DNA of 64,000 nt from Streptomyces termitum (GTDB taxonomy: Bacteria > Actinomycetota > Actinomycetes > Streptomycetales > Streptomycetaceae). This document shows, piece after piece, positions 41,019-49,595 of this stretch (positions are counted from its first letter, which is position 1; every line of letters starts with the position of its first letter). Made by a program: the position numbers and the translations under genes. The notes under the pieces are model-generated. The model did no database searches. It had not been told where the DNA came from and saw only the letters and a list, made by a program, of their open reading frames with translations. Where the stretch lies: positions 206,322 to 270,321 of the forward strand of contig NZ_BMUL01000011.1 of assembly GCF_014650175.1 (NCBI RefSeq), written 5' to 3'.

Positions 41019-42440
41019 CTAGCTGGGGGCCTCGGCGCCCTTGCGGGCGTAGAACCACCAGGCCACGGCCATGCAGCCGGCGTAGAAGGCGACGAAGCCC
41101 CACATGGCGCTGGTGACGGCGACGGAGCCGAAGAGGGCGGGGATGAAGAAGAAGCCGTACGCGGCGATGGCGGAGGTGAAGCCGGTGACCGCGCCCGACT
41201 CCATCTCGGCCTGCCTGAGGGCGCGGGCGTGCTCGGGGGTGCCCTCGGTGAGGCCCTTGAGGTGGGTGCCGCGGAAGATGACCGGGATCTGGCGGAAGGT
41301 GGAGCCGTTGCCGATGCCGGAGAAGAAGAACGCGGCGAGGAAGCAGAGGAAGAAGCCGGGGAAGGAGCCGGGGTCGCCGCCGGAGGGCAGGAAGGCGATG
41401 ACGCCGATGAGCGAGGCGGCCATGCCGGCGAAGGAGAGGAGCGTGACGCGGGCGCCGCCCCACTTGTCGGCGATCCAGCCGCCGGCCCAGCGGGCGAGGG
41501 CGCCGACGGCGGGGCCCATCCAGGCGTAGGTGGCGACGGAGTAGTCGGGGAAGGTCGTCTTGATCAGCATCGGCAGGGCGGCGGCGAAGCCGATGAAGGA
41601 GCCGAAGGTGCCGACGTAGAGCCAGGTCATCAGCCAGTTGTGCTTGCGCTTGAAGATGACCTTCTGCTGGGCGAAGGGGGTGGAGGCGACCTTCAGGTCG
41701 TTCTGGCCGAACCAGGCGACGGCGGCCAGGACGAGGACGACCGGGACCCAGACGAAGGCGGCGTTCTGGAGGTGGACGGGGGTGCCGTCGGCCTTGTGCT
41801 GGGCGGAGCCGATCGCGATCGTCGACCAGGTGATGACGATCGGGGTGAGGAGCTGGACGACGGAGACGCCGAGGTTGCCGAGCCCGCCATTGATGCCGGT
41901 GGCGCCGCCCTTCTTCGCCTTGGGGAAGAAGAAGCCGATGTTGGCGAGGGAGGAGGCGAAGTTGGCGCCGCCGATGCCACAGAGGGCCGCGATGGCGACC
42001 ATCACGCCGTAGGGGGTGGCGGGGTCCTGGATGGCGATGCCGAGCCAGATCAGCGGCACGACCAGGACGACCGTCGACAGGGCGGTGAAGCGGCGCTGGC
42101 CGATCATCGGGCCGAGGAAGGTGTAGAGGATGCGGGCGGTGCCGCCGGTGAGGCCGGGGATCGCCGTCAGCCAGAACAGCTGGGAGGTCGAGAAGCCGAA
42201 GCCGACGTCCTTGAGGTTGGTGGCGGTGACCGACCAGACCTGCCAGACGACGAAGGCGACGAGGAGGGCGGGGACGGCGATCCACAGGTTGCGGTGCGCG
42301 ACCTTCCGGCCGATCGACTTCCAGAAGAGCTCGTTCTCCGGCTCCCAGTCGGTGACGGTCCGGCCGGGACGGTACTGGTCCGCGTCGTACGAGGCGGGGG
42401 CCCCGCCCGTGGTTCTGCTGCCCTGGACTACGGAACTCAT
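41019..42440 (-). CDS. narK: NarK-family nitrate/nitrite MFS transporter
   Basis: 473 residues from ATG 42440 with GGGAAG six bases upstream. About 12 helices. Nitrate-transporter signatures appear as GGANFASSLANIGFFFPKAK and GNGSTFRQIPVIF, the two Gly/Asn-rich motifs in helices 5 and 11, plus GGWIADKWGGARV. It should take up nitrate or export nitrite. Its place next to the pfl genes and the molybdoenzyme operon, and shared palindromes, suggests nitrate as electron acceptor of the module. Some Streptomyces link narK to respiratory narGHJI, which is not in this window. Confidence 0.93.
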   Translation of the reverse strand: MSSVVQGSRTTGGAPASYDADQYRPGRTVTDWEPENELFWKSIGRKVAHRNLWIAVPALLVAFVVWQVWSVTATNLKDVGFGFSTSQLFWLTAIPGLTGGTARILYTFLGPMIGQRRFTALSTVVLVVPLIWLGIAIQDPATPYGVMVAIAALCGIGGANFASSLANIGFFFPKAKKGGATGINGGLGNLGVSVVQLLTPIVITWSTIAIGSAQHKADGTPVHLQNAAFVWVPVVLVLAAVAWFGQNDLKVASTPFAQQKVIFKRKHNWLMTWLYVGTFGSFIGFAAALPMLIKTTFPDYSVATYAWMGPAVGALARWAGGWIADKWGGARVTLLSFAGMAASLIGVIAFLPSGGDPGSFPGFFLCFLAAFFFSGIGNGSTFRQIPVIFRGTHLKGLTEGTPEHARALRQAEMESGAVTGFTSAIAAYGFFFIPALFGSVAVTSAMWGFVAFYAGCMAVAWWFYARKGAEAPS

Positions 42441-42554
42441 GGCACTTCCCTGATTTCCCTGACGTTCACGAGGTTTCCCGTGGCCCTCGCCTTGCTTCTC
42501 CAGGCTGCTCCGGGGCGGCGGGGCGCGGTCAGTGCCGATGGTCGGCGGGCGGGC

Positions 42555-42590
42555 GGGCCTAGGTCGGCCTCCGGGACGGGCCTAGGTCCC
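42555..42590. promoter_or_regulatory. Two DevR/DosR-like boxes upstream of narK
   Basis: GGGCCTAGGTC at 42555-42565 and GGGCCTAGGTCCCGAA at 42578-42593 lie 115-150 bases before narK. The second matches 12 of 14 bases of GGGACCTAGGTCCC, and its CCCGAA tail also fits the outer part of the DosR consensus. The sites are 23 bases apart, close to two helical turns. Confidence 0.55.
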
Positions 42591-43016
42591 GAAAGGGAGG
42601 CGTGGGGGCGGGCCCGTCCGGAGGCGGGCCGGTCCGGAAGGACAGGCGCCCCCGGGCCGCTCGCGGCGGCCCCCGGAAGGGGGTGTGGGGCCGTCGGTCG
42701 CGGGCCGGGGGCGGTCAGGGGGCCGCCGGAGCCGTACGCGTACGGGAGGCGGCGCGGGGGTGGCCGTGGGCGCGGTCGCTTCCGGCGTCCTCCCGCTCTC
42801 CTCCGACCGTAGGGCGGGACGGACCGGGTTCCGCCCCGGAAAAGACCCGCCCGTCCGGGACCTGCGGCCCGGCCGAACGGGACGAACGGCCGTTCCGGTG
42901 CCGGTCGCGTTCTGCCCGGCGGACCGGGCCACGCCGTCGGCGGACCGTCACCGGCCGCCCCGGCCGGTGGCGGAGCGGTCCCGGGCCCGGCGGGCGGGGT
43001 GTGCTGTCCTGGCCCC
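42591..43016. other. Long G+C-extreme intergenic region
   Basis: The rest of the 576-base gap between narK and the LtrA-like gene. It is dominated by GGGCGGG/CCCGCCC runs that can fold into several hairpins and contains the perfect 14-base palindrome CCGTACGCGTACGG at 42732-42745. I see no gene with a ribosome site or family features. It probably holds the narK and LtrA promoters. Confidence 0.4.
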
Positions 43017-44189
43017 ATGACACGATCTTTCCTGCCGCTCACGGCGCGGTCCCGCGAGGAGTCGCACCGGGCGTCCACACCGCTGGAACTCTTCTTCGAC
43101 CTGTGTTTCGTGGTCGCCGTCGCGCAGGCGGGCGCGTCGCTGGTGCACGCGGTCGCGGAGGGGCACGCCGGGACGGGCGTGCTGAACTACGCGATGGTCT
43201 TCTTCGCCGTGTGGTGGGCGTGGATGAACTTCTCGTGGTTCGCCTCGGCCTACGACAACGACGACGTGCTGTACCGGGTGATCACCTTCGTGCAGATCGC
43301 CGGGGTGCTGGTGCTGGCCGCGGGGGTGTCGCGGGCGTTCGAGGAGCACGACTTCCTCGTGGTGTACCTGGGTTACGTGGTGATGCGGCTGGCGCTGGCG
43401 TCGCAGTGGCTGCGGGCGGCGCACCACGCGGGGTCGGCGGCGGAGCGCACGATGTGCCGGCGGTACGCGGGCGGGGTGCTGGTGGTGCAGGTGGGGTGGC
43501 TGGCGCTGCTGTTCGTGCCGGAGGGGGCGCTGCCGTGGGTGTTCCTGGTGATGGCGCTGGCGGAGGTGGCGGTGCCGCTGTACGCGGAGAAGGACACGCC
43601 GAGCGCCTGGCACCCGCACCACATCGCGGAGCGGTACGGCCTGTTCACGATCATCGTGCTGGGCGAGTCGGTGGCGGCGGCGACGGTGGCCGTGAAGTCG
43701 GGCATCGCGGAGCACGACGCGCTGAACGAGCTGCTGCCGGTCGCGGCGGGCGGGCTGCTGATCGTCTTCTCGGCCTGGTGGATCTACTTCGTGGTGCCGG
43801 CGCACGACCGGCTGACGGACAGCCGGCAGGGCTTCCTGTGGGGGTACGGCCACTACGTGATCCTCATGTCGGCGGCGGCGATCGGCGCGGGCCTGGAGAT
43901 CACCGTCGAGGAGGCGGTGGGCAAGGCGCACATCAGCACGCTCGCGGCGTCGGCGTCGGTGACGATCCCGACGGCGGTCTTCCTCCTGTCGGTGTGGCTC
44001 CTGCACGCCCGCCACTTCAAGACGGGCCTCGCCCAGCAGGCGGTCCTCCCGGGCTCCGCCCTCCTGATCCTCCTGTGCTCCTTCGCGGGCCGCTGGGCGG
44101 TCCCGGCGGCGGGCCTGGTCGCCGCGGCCACGGTCGCGGCCGGCGTGACCCTGACGGCCCGCGCCACGAAACCGGCCGGGAACAACTGA
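43017..44189 (+). CDS. LtrA-like (low temperature requirement A) membrane protein
   Basis: 390 residues from ATG 43017. A GTG at 42999 is in frame; neither has a Shine-Dalgarno, so the message may be leaderless. The opening RASTPLELFFDLCFVVAVAQ and AWWAWMNFSWFASAYDNDD are the family signature, followed by about 12 helices, the conserved HIAERYGLFTIIVLGESVAA and SAWWIYFVVPAHDRL. The function of LtrA proteins is unclear; the name comes from a cold-sensitive Listeria mutant. It is followed closely by a Nudix gene. Confidence 0.88.
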   Translation: MTRSFLPLTARSREESHRASTPLELFFDLCFVVAVAQAGASLVHAVAEGHAGTGVLNYAMVFFAVWWAWMNFSWFASAYDNDDVLYRVITFVQIAGVLVLAAGVSRAFEEHDFLVVYLGYVVMRLALASQWLRAAHHAGSAAERTMCRRYAGGVLVVQVGWLALLFVPEGALPWVFLVMALAEVAVPLYAEKDTPSAWHPHHIAERYGLFTIIVLGESVAAATVAVKSGIAEHDALNELLPVAAGGLLIVFSAWWIYFVVPAHDRLTDSRQGFLWGYGHYVILMSAAAIGAGLEITVEEAVGKAHISTLAASASVTIPTAVFLLSVWLLHARHFKTGLAQQAVLPGSALLILLCSFAGRWAVPAAGLVAAATVAAGVTLTARATKPAGNN

Positions 44190-44223
44190 CGGCCCGCCGC
44201 GCGCCCCGTGGAAGGGTGAGCGC

Positions 44224-44694
44224 ATGGCACGGACCGAGTACTACGACGATCCGGGGGCTCCGGAGCCCAACAGTCTGGTCGTGGCGGCGTCGGCCGTCGT
44301 GACCGATGAGCGGGGCCGCATCCTGTTGCAGCGCCGCCGGGACAACGGGCTGTGGGCGCTGCCGGGCGGCGGGATGGACATGGGCGACTCGCTGCCCGGT
44401 ACAGCCGTCCGGGAGGTCAAGGAAGAGACCGGTCTGGACGTGGAGATCACGGGGCTCGTCGGCACCTACACCGATCCGCGCCATGTCATCGCGTACGACG
44501 ACGGGGAGGTGCGCCGGCAGTTCAACGTGTGCTTTCGGGCACGCGTGGTGGGCGGCTCGCCGGCCGTCTCGGACGAGAGCACGGAACTACGGTTCGTGGC
44601 CCCGAGCGAGCTGGCCGCGCTGCCCATGCACCACACACAGCGGCTACGGCTGACGCACTTCCTGGAGGACCGGCCGGCGCCCTACCTCGGTTAG
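44224..44694 (+). CDS. Nudix hydrolase with Asp in place of the first Nudix-box Glu
   Basis: 156 residues from ATG 44224 (GAAGG nine bases upstream). A strand SLVVAASAVVTDERGRILLQ leads into the Nudix box GGGMDMGDSLPGTAV-REVKEETGL. The REVKEETG part with metal-binding glutamates is perfect, but the first Glu of Gx5Ex7REUxEExGU is Asp. Nudix enzymes hydrolyse nucleoside diphosphates linked to another group. The substrate is unknown. A conservative substitution should still allow metal binding. Confidence 0.92.
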   Translation: MARTEYYDDPGAPEPNSLVVAASAVVTDERGRILLQRRRDNGLWALPGGGMDMGDSLPGTAVREVKEETGLDVEITGLVGTYTDPRHVIAYDDGEVRRQFNVCFRARVVGGSPAVSDESTELRFVAPSELAALPMHHTQRLRLTHFLEDRPAPYLG

Positions 44695-44740
44695 CGGCCG
44701 GGCCGGGGCGGTGGGGCGGGGGCCGTGGTAGGCAGGGGGG

Positions 44741-45874
44741 ATGACGGAACAGGCGTACGACCGGTGGGACGGGAACGGTGACGGGGCCGGGTCCGGGGAC
44801 GGGATCACGGACGTGTCCGGGATACGGGTGGGGCACGCGCGCGTGGCGGGGGCCGGGGCGCTGTCGGGGACGACGGTGGTGCTCGCGCCCGAGGGCGGGG
44901 CGGTGGCCGCGGTGGACGTGCGCGGCGGCGGGCCCGGGACCCGGGAGACCGACGCCCTCGACCCGAGGAACGTGGTCCAGCGGATCGACGCGCTCGTCCT
45001 GACCGGCGGCTCCGCCTACGGCCTGGAGGCGGCGGCCGGGGTGATGGCCTGGCTGGAGGAGCGGCACCGGGGCGTGCGGGTGGGGCCCCGGCCCGAGCAC
45101 GTGGTGCCGGTGGTGCCGGCGGCGTGCGTCTTCGACCTGGGCCGGGGCGGCGACTTCGCGGCCCGGCCGACGGCCGCGACGGGCCGGGCCGCGGTGGAGG
45201 CGGCGGCGGAGTCCGGGGACCACGCGCGCGTGCCGGCGGGCGCGGTCGGCGCGGGCACCGGGGCCGTGGTCGGCGGGCTGCGCGGCGGTGTCGGCACGGC
45301 GTCCGTCCGGCTGCCGTCCGGGATCACGGTGGGCGCCCTGGTGGTGGTGAACGCGGTGGGTTCGGCGGTCGATCCGGCGACGGGGCTGCTGTACGGGAGC
45401 CTGTTCGGCGGCGCCCCGCCCGTGCCGCCGACGGCCGGGGTGCGGGAGGCGGCGGCCCGGCGGCTCGCCCGGGCCCGTGCGGCGTCGTCCGCTCCCCCGC
45501 TGAACACCACCCTGGCGGTGGTCGCCACGGACGCGGTCCTGACCCGCGCCCAGGCGCGGAAGGTGGCGGGCACGGCCCACGACGGCATCGCCCGCGCGAT
45601 CCGCCCCGTGCACCTGATGAACGACGGGGACACCGTCTTCGCGCTCGCCACCGGCGCCCGCGAACTGCCGTCCGGGCCGGGGCCGCTCGCCCTGAACGAG
45701 GTCCTCGCGGCCGGCGCGGACCTGGTGACCCGGGCGATCGTCCGGGCGGTCCGGGCCGCCCCCGGCGGCCTGCGCGGACCGGGCGGCGACTTCCCCTCGT
45801 ACGGGGAGCTGTACGGGGAGCCGTACGGGGAGTCCGGCGGGGGACCGGACGGGGAACCGGACCGGGAGCGCTGA
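44741..45874 (+). CDS. P1-family peptidase (DmpA/BapA-like, Ntn fold)
   Basis: 377 residues from ATG 44741. Family landmarks: GITDVSGIRVGHARV, AAVDVRGGGPGTRETDALDP, VLTGGSAYGLEAAAGV and LNTTLAVVATDAVLTRAQ, where autocleavage before Thr/Ser creates the nucleophile. GIARAIRPVHLMNDGDTVFA closes the domain. P1 members release N-terminal or beta-amino acids from peptides and amides. The C-terminus carries a triplicated YGE-x repeat encoded by 12-base tandem DNA repeats, which is not part of the family fold. Confidence 0.9.
   Translation: MTEQAYDRWDGNGDGAGSGDGITDVSGIRVGHARVAGAGALSGTTVVLAPEGGAVAAVDVRGGGPGTRETDALDPRNVVQRIDALVLTGGSAYGLEAAAGVMAWLEERHRGVRVGPRPEHVVPVVPAACVFDLGRGGDFAARPTAATGRAAVEAAAESGDHARVPAGAVGAGTGAVVGGLRGGVGTASVRLPSGITVGALVVVNAVGSAVDPATGLLYGSLFGGAPPVPPTAGVREAAARRLARARAASSAPPLNTTLAVVATDAVLTRAQARKVAGTAHDGIARAIRPVHLMNDGDTVFALATGARELPSGPGPLALNEVLAAGADLVTRAIVRAVRAAPGGLRGPGGDFPSYGELYGEPYGESGGGPDGEPDRER
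45799..45834 (+). repeat. Three 12-base tandem repeats in the peptidase gene
   Basis: Units GTACGGGGAGCT, GTACGGGGAGCC and GTACGGGGAGTC follow directly, encoding YGEL-YGEP-YGES. The core GTACGGG recurs in the unrelated repeats at 30922-31005. Confidence 0.85.
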
Positions 45875-46072
45875 GGGGGATCCGGGCGGGAAACCGGACG
45901 GCAGGACCGGGCGGGGAGCGCTGAAGGGGAGCCGCGCCGGGCGAAGGGGCGCGGGCGGGCGGGAACTTCGTCGGGCGGCCCCTCGTTCTCCGTAATCCCG
46001 GCCCTGTTGTCGGACCCAGGGACTACGTTAAGCAAGCACCGAGTGACATGCGGCGACGGCCTGGAGACCCCC

Positions 46073-46849
46073 TTGAACGATCCGCGGGACCACTTCGATC
46101 CGTACGAGACGACCGAGGCGCACGTCGAGCGGCTCCTCGGCCGGGCGCTCAACTCCTTCGACCTGCCCGACGCGCTGGTGGAGCGTCTGGAGTCGGCGCT
46201 CGCCCACTCCACCGCGCTGCACTCCTCGCTCCACTCCGCGGCGCTGCGCCGCACCGTCCACCGCCACACCCATCTGCTGGCCGACGGCTCCGTGCTCGTC
46301 CTGTGGGAGCTGACGCACAACGCCGGGCGGGACGGTGCCGAGCGGCACGAGCTGTACCGGGAGGAGTCCGAGGCGCGGCTCGCCGCGGACCGGCTGCCCG
46401 CCGGGCCGCCGTCGGGCTGGACCGTGGAGCGGTCCGACGGCCGGGCGCCGGACGAGGACGACGGCCTGGCCGCGTTCGCCGCGCTGCTGGCCCGCCCGAT
46501 ACCCGCCCAGCCCCGGATGTACGTGCCGGACGACTCGGCGGACCACGCCCGCCGCGTCCTGCGCCGCGCGGAGAACGCGGACCGGCCCGGCGAGCGGACC
46601 GCCCGCCTGCTGAGGATCGCGTTCGCCCACCACATCACCCAGGTCTTCGGGCGCAGTTGCCCGGTGGCGGGCGGCCGGGACGCCGGATTCAGCCTGTACG
46701 AGCACCAGTTCCTGCTGCTCGACGGCAGCGAGTTGAGCCTGTGGGAGGTCGAGCACACGGCCACTCCGGACGGCCGGCACATGTGCGAGGTGTACGAGTC
46801 GGAGCGCGCGGCGCGCGGCGCGATGGAGGCCCGCTCCCGGGTCCGCTGA
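46073..46849 (+). CDS. DUF6227-like Streptomyces protein
   Basis: 258 residues from TTG 46073, preceded by GGAG at six bases. In-frame TTG 46007 and a GTG near 46040 have no good site. The segment DPYETTEAHVERLLGRALNSF followed by DLPDALVERLESALAH is what I recall of the DUF6227 family, confined to Streptomyces and relatives. Two similar halves are apparent: LLADGSVLVLWELTHNA and LLLDGSELSLWEVEHTA each end a helix-strand unit, so the fold is probably an internal duplication. Soluble, function unknown. The 198-base leader shows nothing else. Confidence 0.78.
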   Translation: MNDPRDHFDPYETTEAHVERLLGRALNSFDLPDALVERLESALAHSTALHSSLHSAALRRTVHRHTHLLADGSVLVLWELTHNAGRDGAERHELYREESEARLAADRLPAGPPSGWTVERSDGRAPDEDDGLAAFAALLARPIPAQPRMYVPDDSADHARRVLRRAENADRPGERTARLLRIAFAHHITQVFGRSCPVAGGRDAGFSLYEHQFLLLDGSELSLWEVEHTATPDGRHMCEVYESERAARGAMEARSRVR

Positions 46850-46877
46850 GCCGCCGCCCCGCCGCGTGCGGAGACGG

Positions 46878-46925
46878 CGCGGGGCCCCGCTCCCCCGGAG
46901 AGGTCCGGAGGGGCGGGGCCCCGCG
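46878..46925. terminator. Bidirectional terminator between convergent genes
   Basis: Arms of 22 bases (46878-46899 and 46904-46925) pair with two mismatches around a GAGG loop. It sits between the ends of the DUF6227-like gene (46849) and the MFS gene (46938) and can stop both. Confidence 0.85.
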
Positions 46926-46937
46926 TGCCGCCCCGCG

Positions 46938-48530
46938 TCAGGCGGGGACGGGCGCCTCGACCGCGTCCTTGCCGACGGCAGGACCGGCGGGTTCCCCGGC
47001 GGTGCCGGTCTGCGGGAGCGGCGCGGCCGGCCCGTCGTCCGGGCCGCCGCCCTCCAGGTGCTGCTTCGGCTTCGCCGGGAGCGCGAACATCACCAGGAAG
47101 ATGACGGCGAGCACGACCGCCGCCCAGCCCAGCGAGTTCCGGAAGGCGTCGGTGAAGGCCGCCGCCACCTCCTGCGGGACCTTCGGCCCGCGCTCGTCGA
47201 CGACGCTGAAGAAGACCACCGACACCAGGCCGAGGCCCAGCGCGTTGCCCATCTGGCCGGTCGTGTTGATCAGGCCGGACGCCGAGCCCGCGTGCTCCTT
47301 CGGCACCTCCGACAGCACCGCGTCCGTCAGCGGCGCCACGATCAGGCCCATGCCCAGGCCCATCACGACCAGCGCCGGGATCATCTGCCAGGGCGCGATG
47401 TCCGCCCCGTACCGGCCGGCGGCGAAGAAGTAGACCAGGATGCCCGCGATCATCGTGAGCGCGCCCGTCTGGAGGACCTTGCGGCCGAAGCGCGGCACGA
47501 AGAGCTGCACCGACATGCCGGCCGCCGCCGAGACGGCGATCGAGAACGGCACGCCGGTCAGACCGGCCTTGAGGGCGGACCAGCCGAGGCCGATCTGCAT
47601 GTAGAGCGTCCACACCAGGAAGAAGATGCCGAGGACGATGCCGAAGGTCAGCTGGACCGTGACGCCCGCGGCGAAGGACTTCACGCGGAACAGGGACAGT
47701 TCGACCAGCGGGGAGCCGTCCTTGCGCGTCTTGTACCGCTCGTAGCCGACGAGGGCGGCGAAGACCAGCGGGCTGGCCGCCATCATGAGGTGGCCCCACA
47801 GCGGCCAGTCCAGCTCGCGGCCCCGGGTCAGCGGGTAGATCAGCAGGATCAGCGCGGCGGTCACCAGGACGACGCCCACCAGGTCGAGCCGGAGCGCCTT
47901 GGGCGCCTTGGACTCGGTGATGAACCTGCGGCCGAGGATCAGGGCGGCGACGCCCACCGGCAGGTTGATGAGGAAGATCGGGCGCCATTCGAGGCCCGCG
48001 ATGTTCCACTCCGTCAGCAGGGCGCCGAGGAGCGGGCCGGAGACGGCGCCGAGGCCGACGATCGCGCCGAAGAGGCCGAAGACCTTGCCGCGCTCGTGCG
48101 CGGGGAAGGTGACGTGGACGATGGAGAGCACCTGCGGCACCATCATCGCCGCCGCCGCGCCCTGGAGCAGGCGGGAGGCGACCAGCATCTCCGGGTTCGC
48201 GGCGAGGCCGCAGAGCGCGGAGGCGAGGGTGAAGCCCGCCGTGCCGAGCAGGAAGAGGCGCTTGCGGCCGTAGATGTCGCCGAGGCGGCCGCCGGTGATC
48301 AGACCGGCCGCGAAGGCCAGCGCGTATCCGGCGGTGATCCACTGGATCGCGCCGAAGGAGGCCCCGAGGTCGTCCTCGATGCGGGGGATCGCGATGTTGA
48401 CGATGGTCGCGTCGACCAGGTCCATGAAGGCGGCCGTCATCACGATGGCCAGGGCGATCCACCGCCGCTTGTCCCCCGCGTCCGCGGAGGGGTCCGCCCC
48501 GGTGGCGGCGTCGGTCTGCTGTGCGTTCAT
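46938..48530 (-). CDS. DHA2-type MFS multidrug transporter, 14 helices
   Basis: 530 residues from ATG 48530. Typical DHA2 features: WIALAIVMTAAFMDLVDATI (motif D1 with LVDATIVNIA), GGRLGDIYGRKRLFLLG (motif A), RLLQGAAAAMMVP (motif B region) and FGAIVGLGAVSGPLLGALL (motif C of antiporters). Such proton antiporters export drugs or natural products. The Pro/Gly C-terminal tail is cytoplasmic. Divergent from a WYL-domain regulator with a 61-base shared promoter region, so control by it is likely. Confidence 0.92.
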   Translation of the reverse strand: MNAQQTDAATGADPSADAGDKRRWIALAIVMTAAFMDLVDATIVNIAIPRIEDDLGASFGAIQWITAGYALAFAAGLITGGRLGDIYGRKRLFLLGTAGFTLASALCGLAANPEMLVASRLLQGAAAAMMVPQVLSIVHVTFPAHERGKVFGLFGAIVGLGAVSGPLLGALLTEWNIAGLEWRPIFLINLPVGVAALILGRRFITESKAPKALRLDLVGVVLVTAALILLIYPLTRGRELDWPLWGHLMMAASPLVFAALVGYERYKTRKDGSPLVELSLFRVKSFAAGVTVQLTFGIVLGIFFLVWTLYMQIGLGWSALKAGLTGVPFSIAVSAAAGMSVQLFVPRFGRKVLQTGALTMIAGILVYFFAAGRYGADIAPWQMIPALVVMGLGMGLIVAPLTDAVLSEVPKEHAGSASGLINTTGQMGNALGLGLVSVVFFSVVDERGPKVPQEVAAAFTDAFRNSLGWAAVVLAVIFLVMFALPAKPKQHLEGGGPDDGPAAPLPQTGTAGEPAGPAVGKDAVEAPVPA

Positions 48531-48591
48531 GGGACGACTCTAGAAGGCCAGTAGGTCAGATCTCGTCCTAATAAACCGTCATGCTGGGGCC

Positions 48592-49554
48592 ATGACGGAC
48601 ACCCCGGCACGACTCCTGAACCTGCTGTCGCTCCTCCAGACCCCGCGCGAGTGGCCCGGCAGCGAGCTGGCCGACCGGCTCGCGGTCTCCGCCCGGACCA
48701 TCCGCCGCGACATCGACCGGCTCCGCGACCTCGGCTATCCCGTGGAGGCGACCCGGGGCGCGGTCGGCGGCTACCGGCTGGTCGCCGGGGCGGCGATGCC
48801 GCCGCTGCTCCTCGACGACGAGGAGGCCGTCGCCATCGCGGTGGGCCTGCGGGCCGGCGCGGGGCACGCCATCGAGGGCGTCGAGGAGGCGTCCGTACGG
48901 GCCCTGGCCAAGCTGGAGCAGGTGCTGCCGGCCCGGCTCCGGCACCGGGTCTCCGTGCTCCAGAACGCCACCCTGCCGCTGACCAGCGGCGACGGGGCCA
49001 CCGTGGCGCCCGGCACCCTGACGGCGATCGCCGGGGCGGTCACCGGCCGCGAGCGGCTCCGCTTCGCCTACCGGGCCGGGGACGGGACCGGGACGAAGCG
49101 GCTGGTGGAGCCGTACCGGCTGGTGTCCACCGGGCGGCGCTGGTACCTGGTGGCGTACGACCTGGGGCGGGAGGACTGGCGGACCTTCCGGGTCGACCGG
49201 ATCGGCGACGCCTTCGCCACCGGGGCCCGCTACACGCCCCGGGAGCTGCCCGAGGGCGACGCGGCGGCCTATCTGGTGCGGTCCATGCACCGGGCTCAGG
49301 GCGCGTCGGAGCTGGAGCTCGACGTCGAGTTCGCGGCGCCCGCCGAGGTGGTGGCCGGGCGGCTGCCCCCGCATCTGGTGCCGGTGGCCGACGGGGAGGG
49401 GCGCTGCCGGCTGCGGGGCCGGGTGACGGACTCGGTCGAGTGGCTGGCGCTGCGGCTCGCGCTCCTGGAGGTGGACCTGACGGTGCACGGCCCGGAGCCG
49501 CTGCGGGCGCGGATGCGCCACCTCGCCGACCGCCTCACCGCCGCCGTCCCGTAG
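48592..49554 (+). CDS. YafY-type HTH regulator with WYL domain
   Basis: 320 residues from ATG 48592. HTH_11 at 1-60 (RLLNLLSLLQTPREWPGSEL then VSARTIRRDIDRLRDLGYPV), GAVGGYRL, and the WYL domain at about 140-220 with RLVEPYRLVSTGRRWYLVAY and WRTFRVDRIGDA. A C-terminal WCX-like region follows. WYL proteins sense nucleic-acid or small ligands and often act on a divergent gene. Here that is the MFS pump. The intergenic TAGG-N11-CCTA dyad around 48552-48570 is a possible operator. Confidence 0.9.
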   Translation: MTDTPARLLNLLSLLQTPREWPGSELADRLAVSARTIRRDIDRLRDLGYPVEATRGAVGGYRLVAGAAMPPLLLDDEEAVAIAVGLRAGAGHAIEGVEEASVRALAKLEQVLPARLRHRVSVLQNATLPLTSGDGATVAPGTLTAIAGAVTGRERLRFAYRAGDGTGTKRLVEPYRLVSTGRRWYLVAYDLGREDWRTFRVDRIGDAFATGARYTPRELPEGDAAAYLVRSMHRAQGASELELDVEFAAPAEVVAGRLPPHLVPVADGEGRCRLRGRVTDSVEWLALRLALLEVDLTVHGPEPLRARMRHLADRLTAAVP

Positions 49555-49595
49555 GACCGTAGGAATCGCGCGGGACGGCGCGGGGCGGCGGAGGG

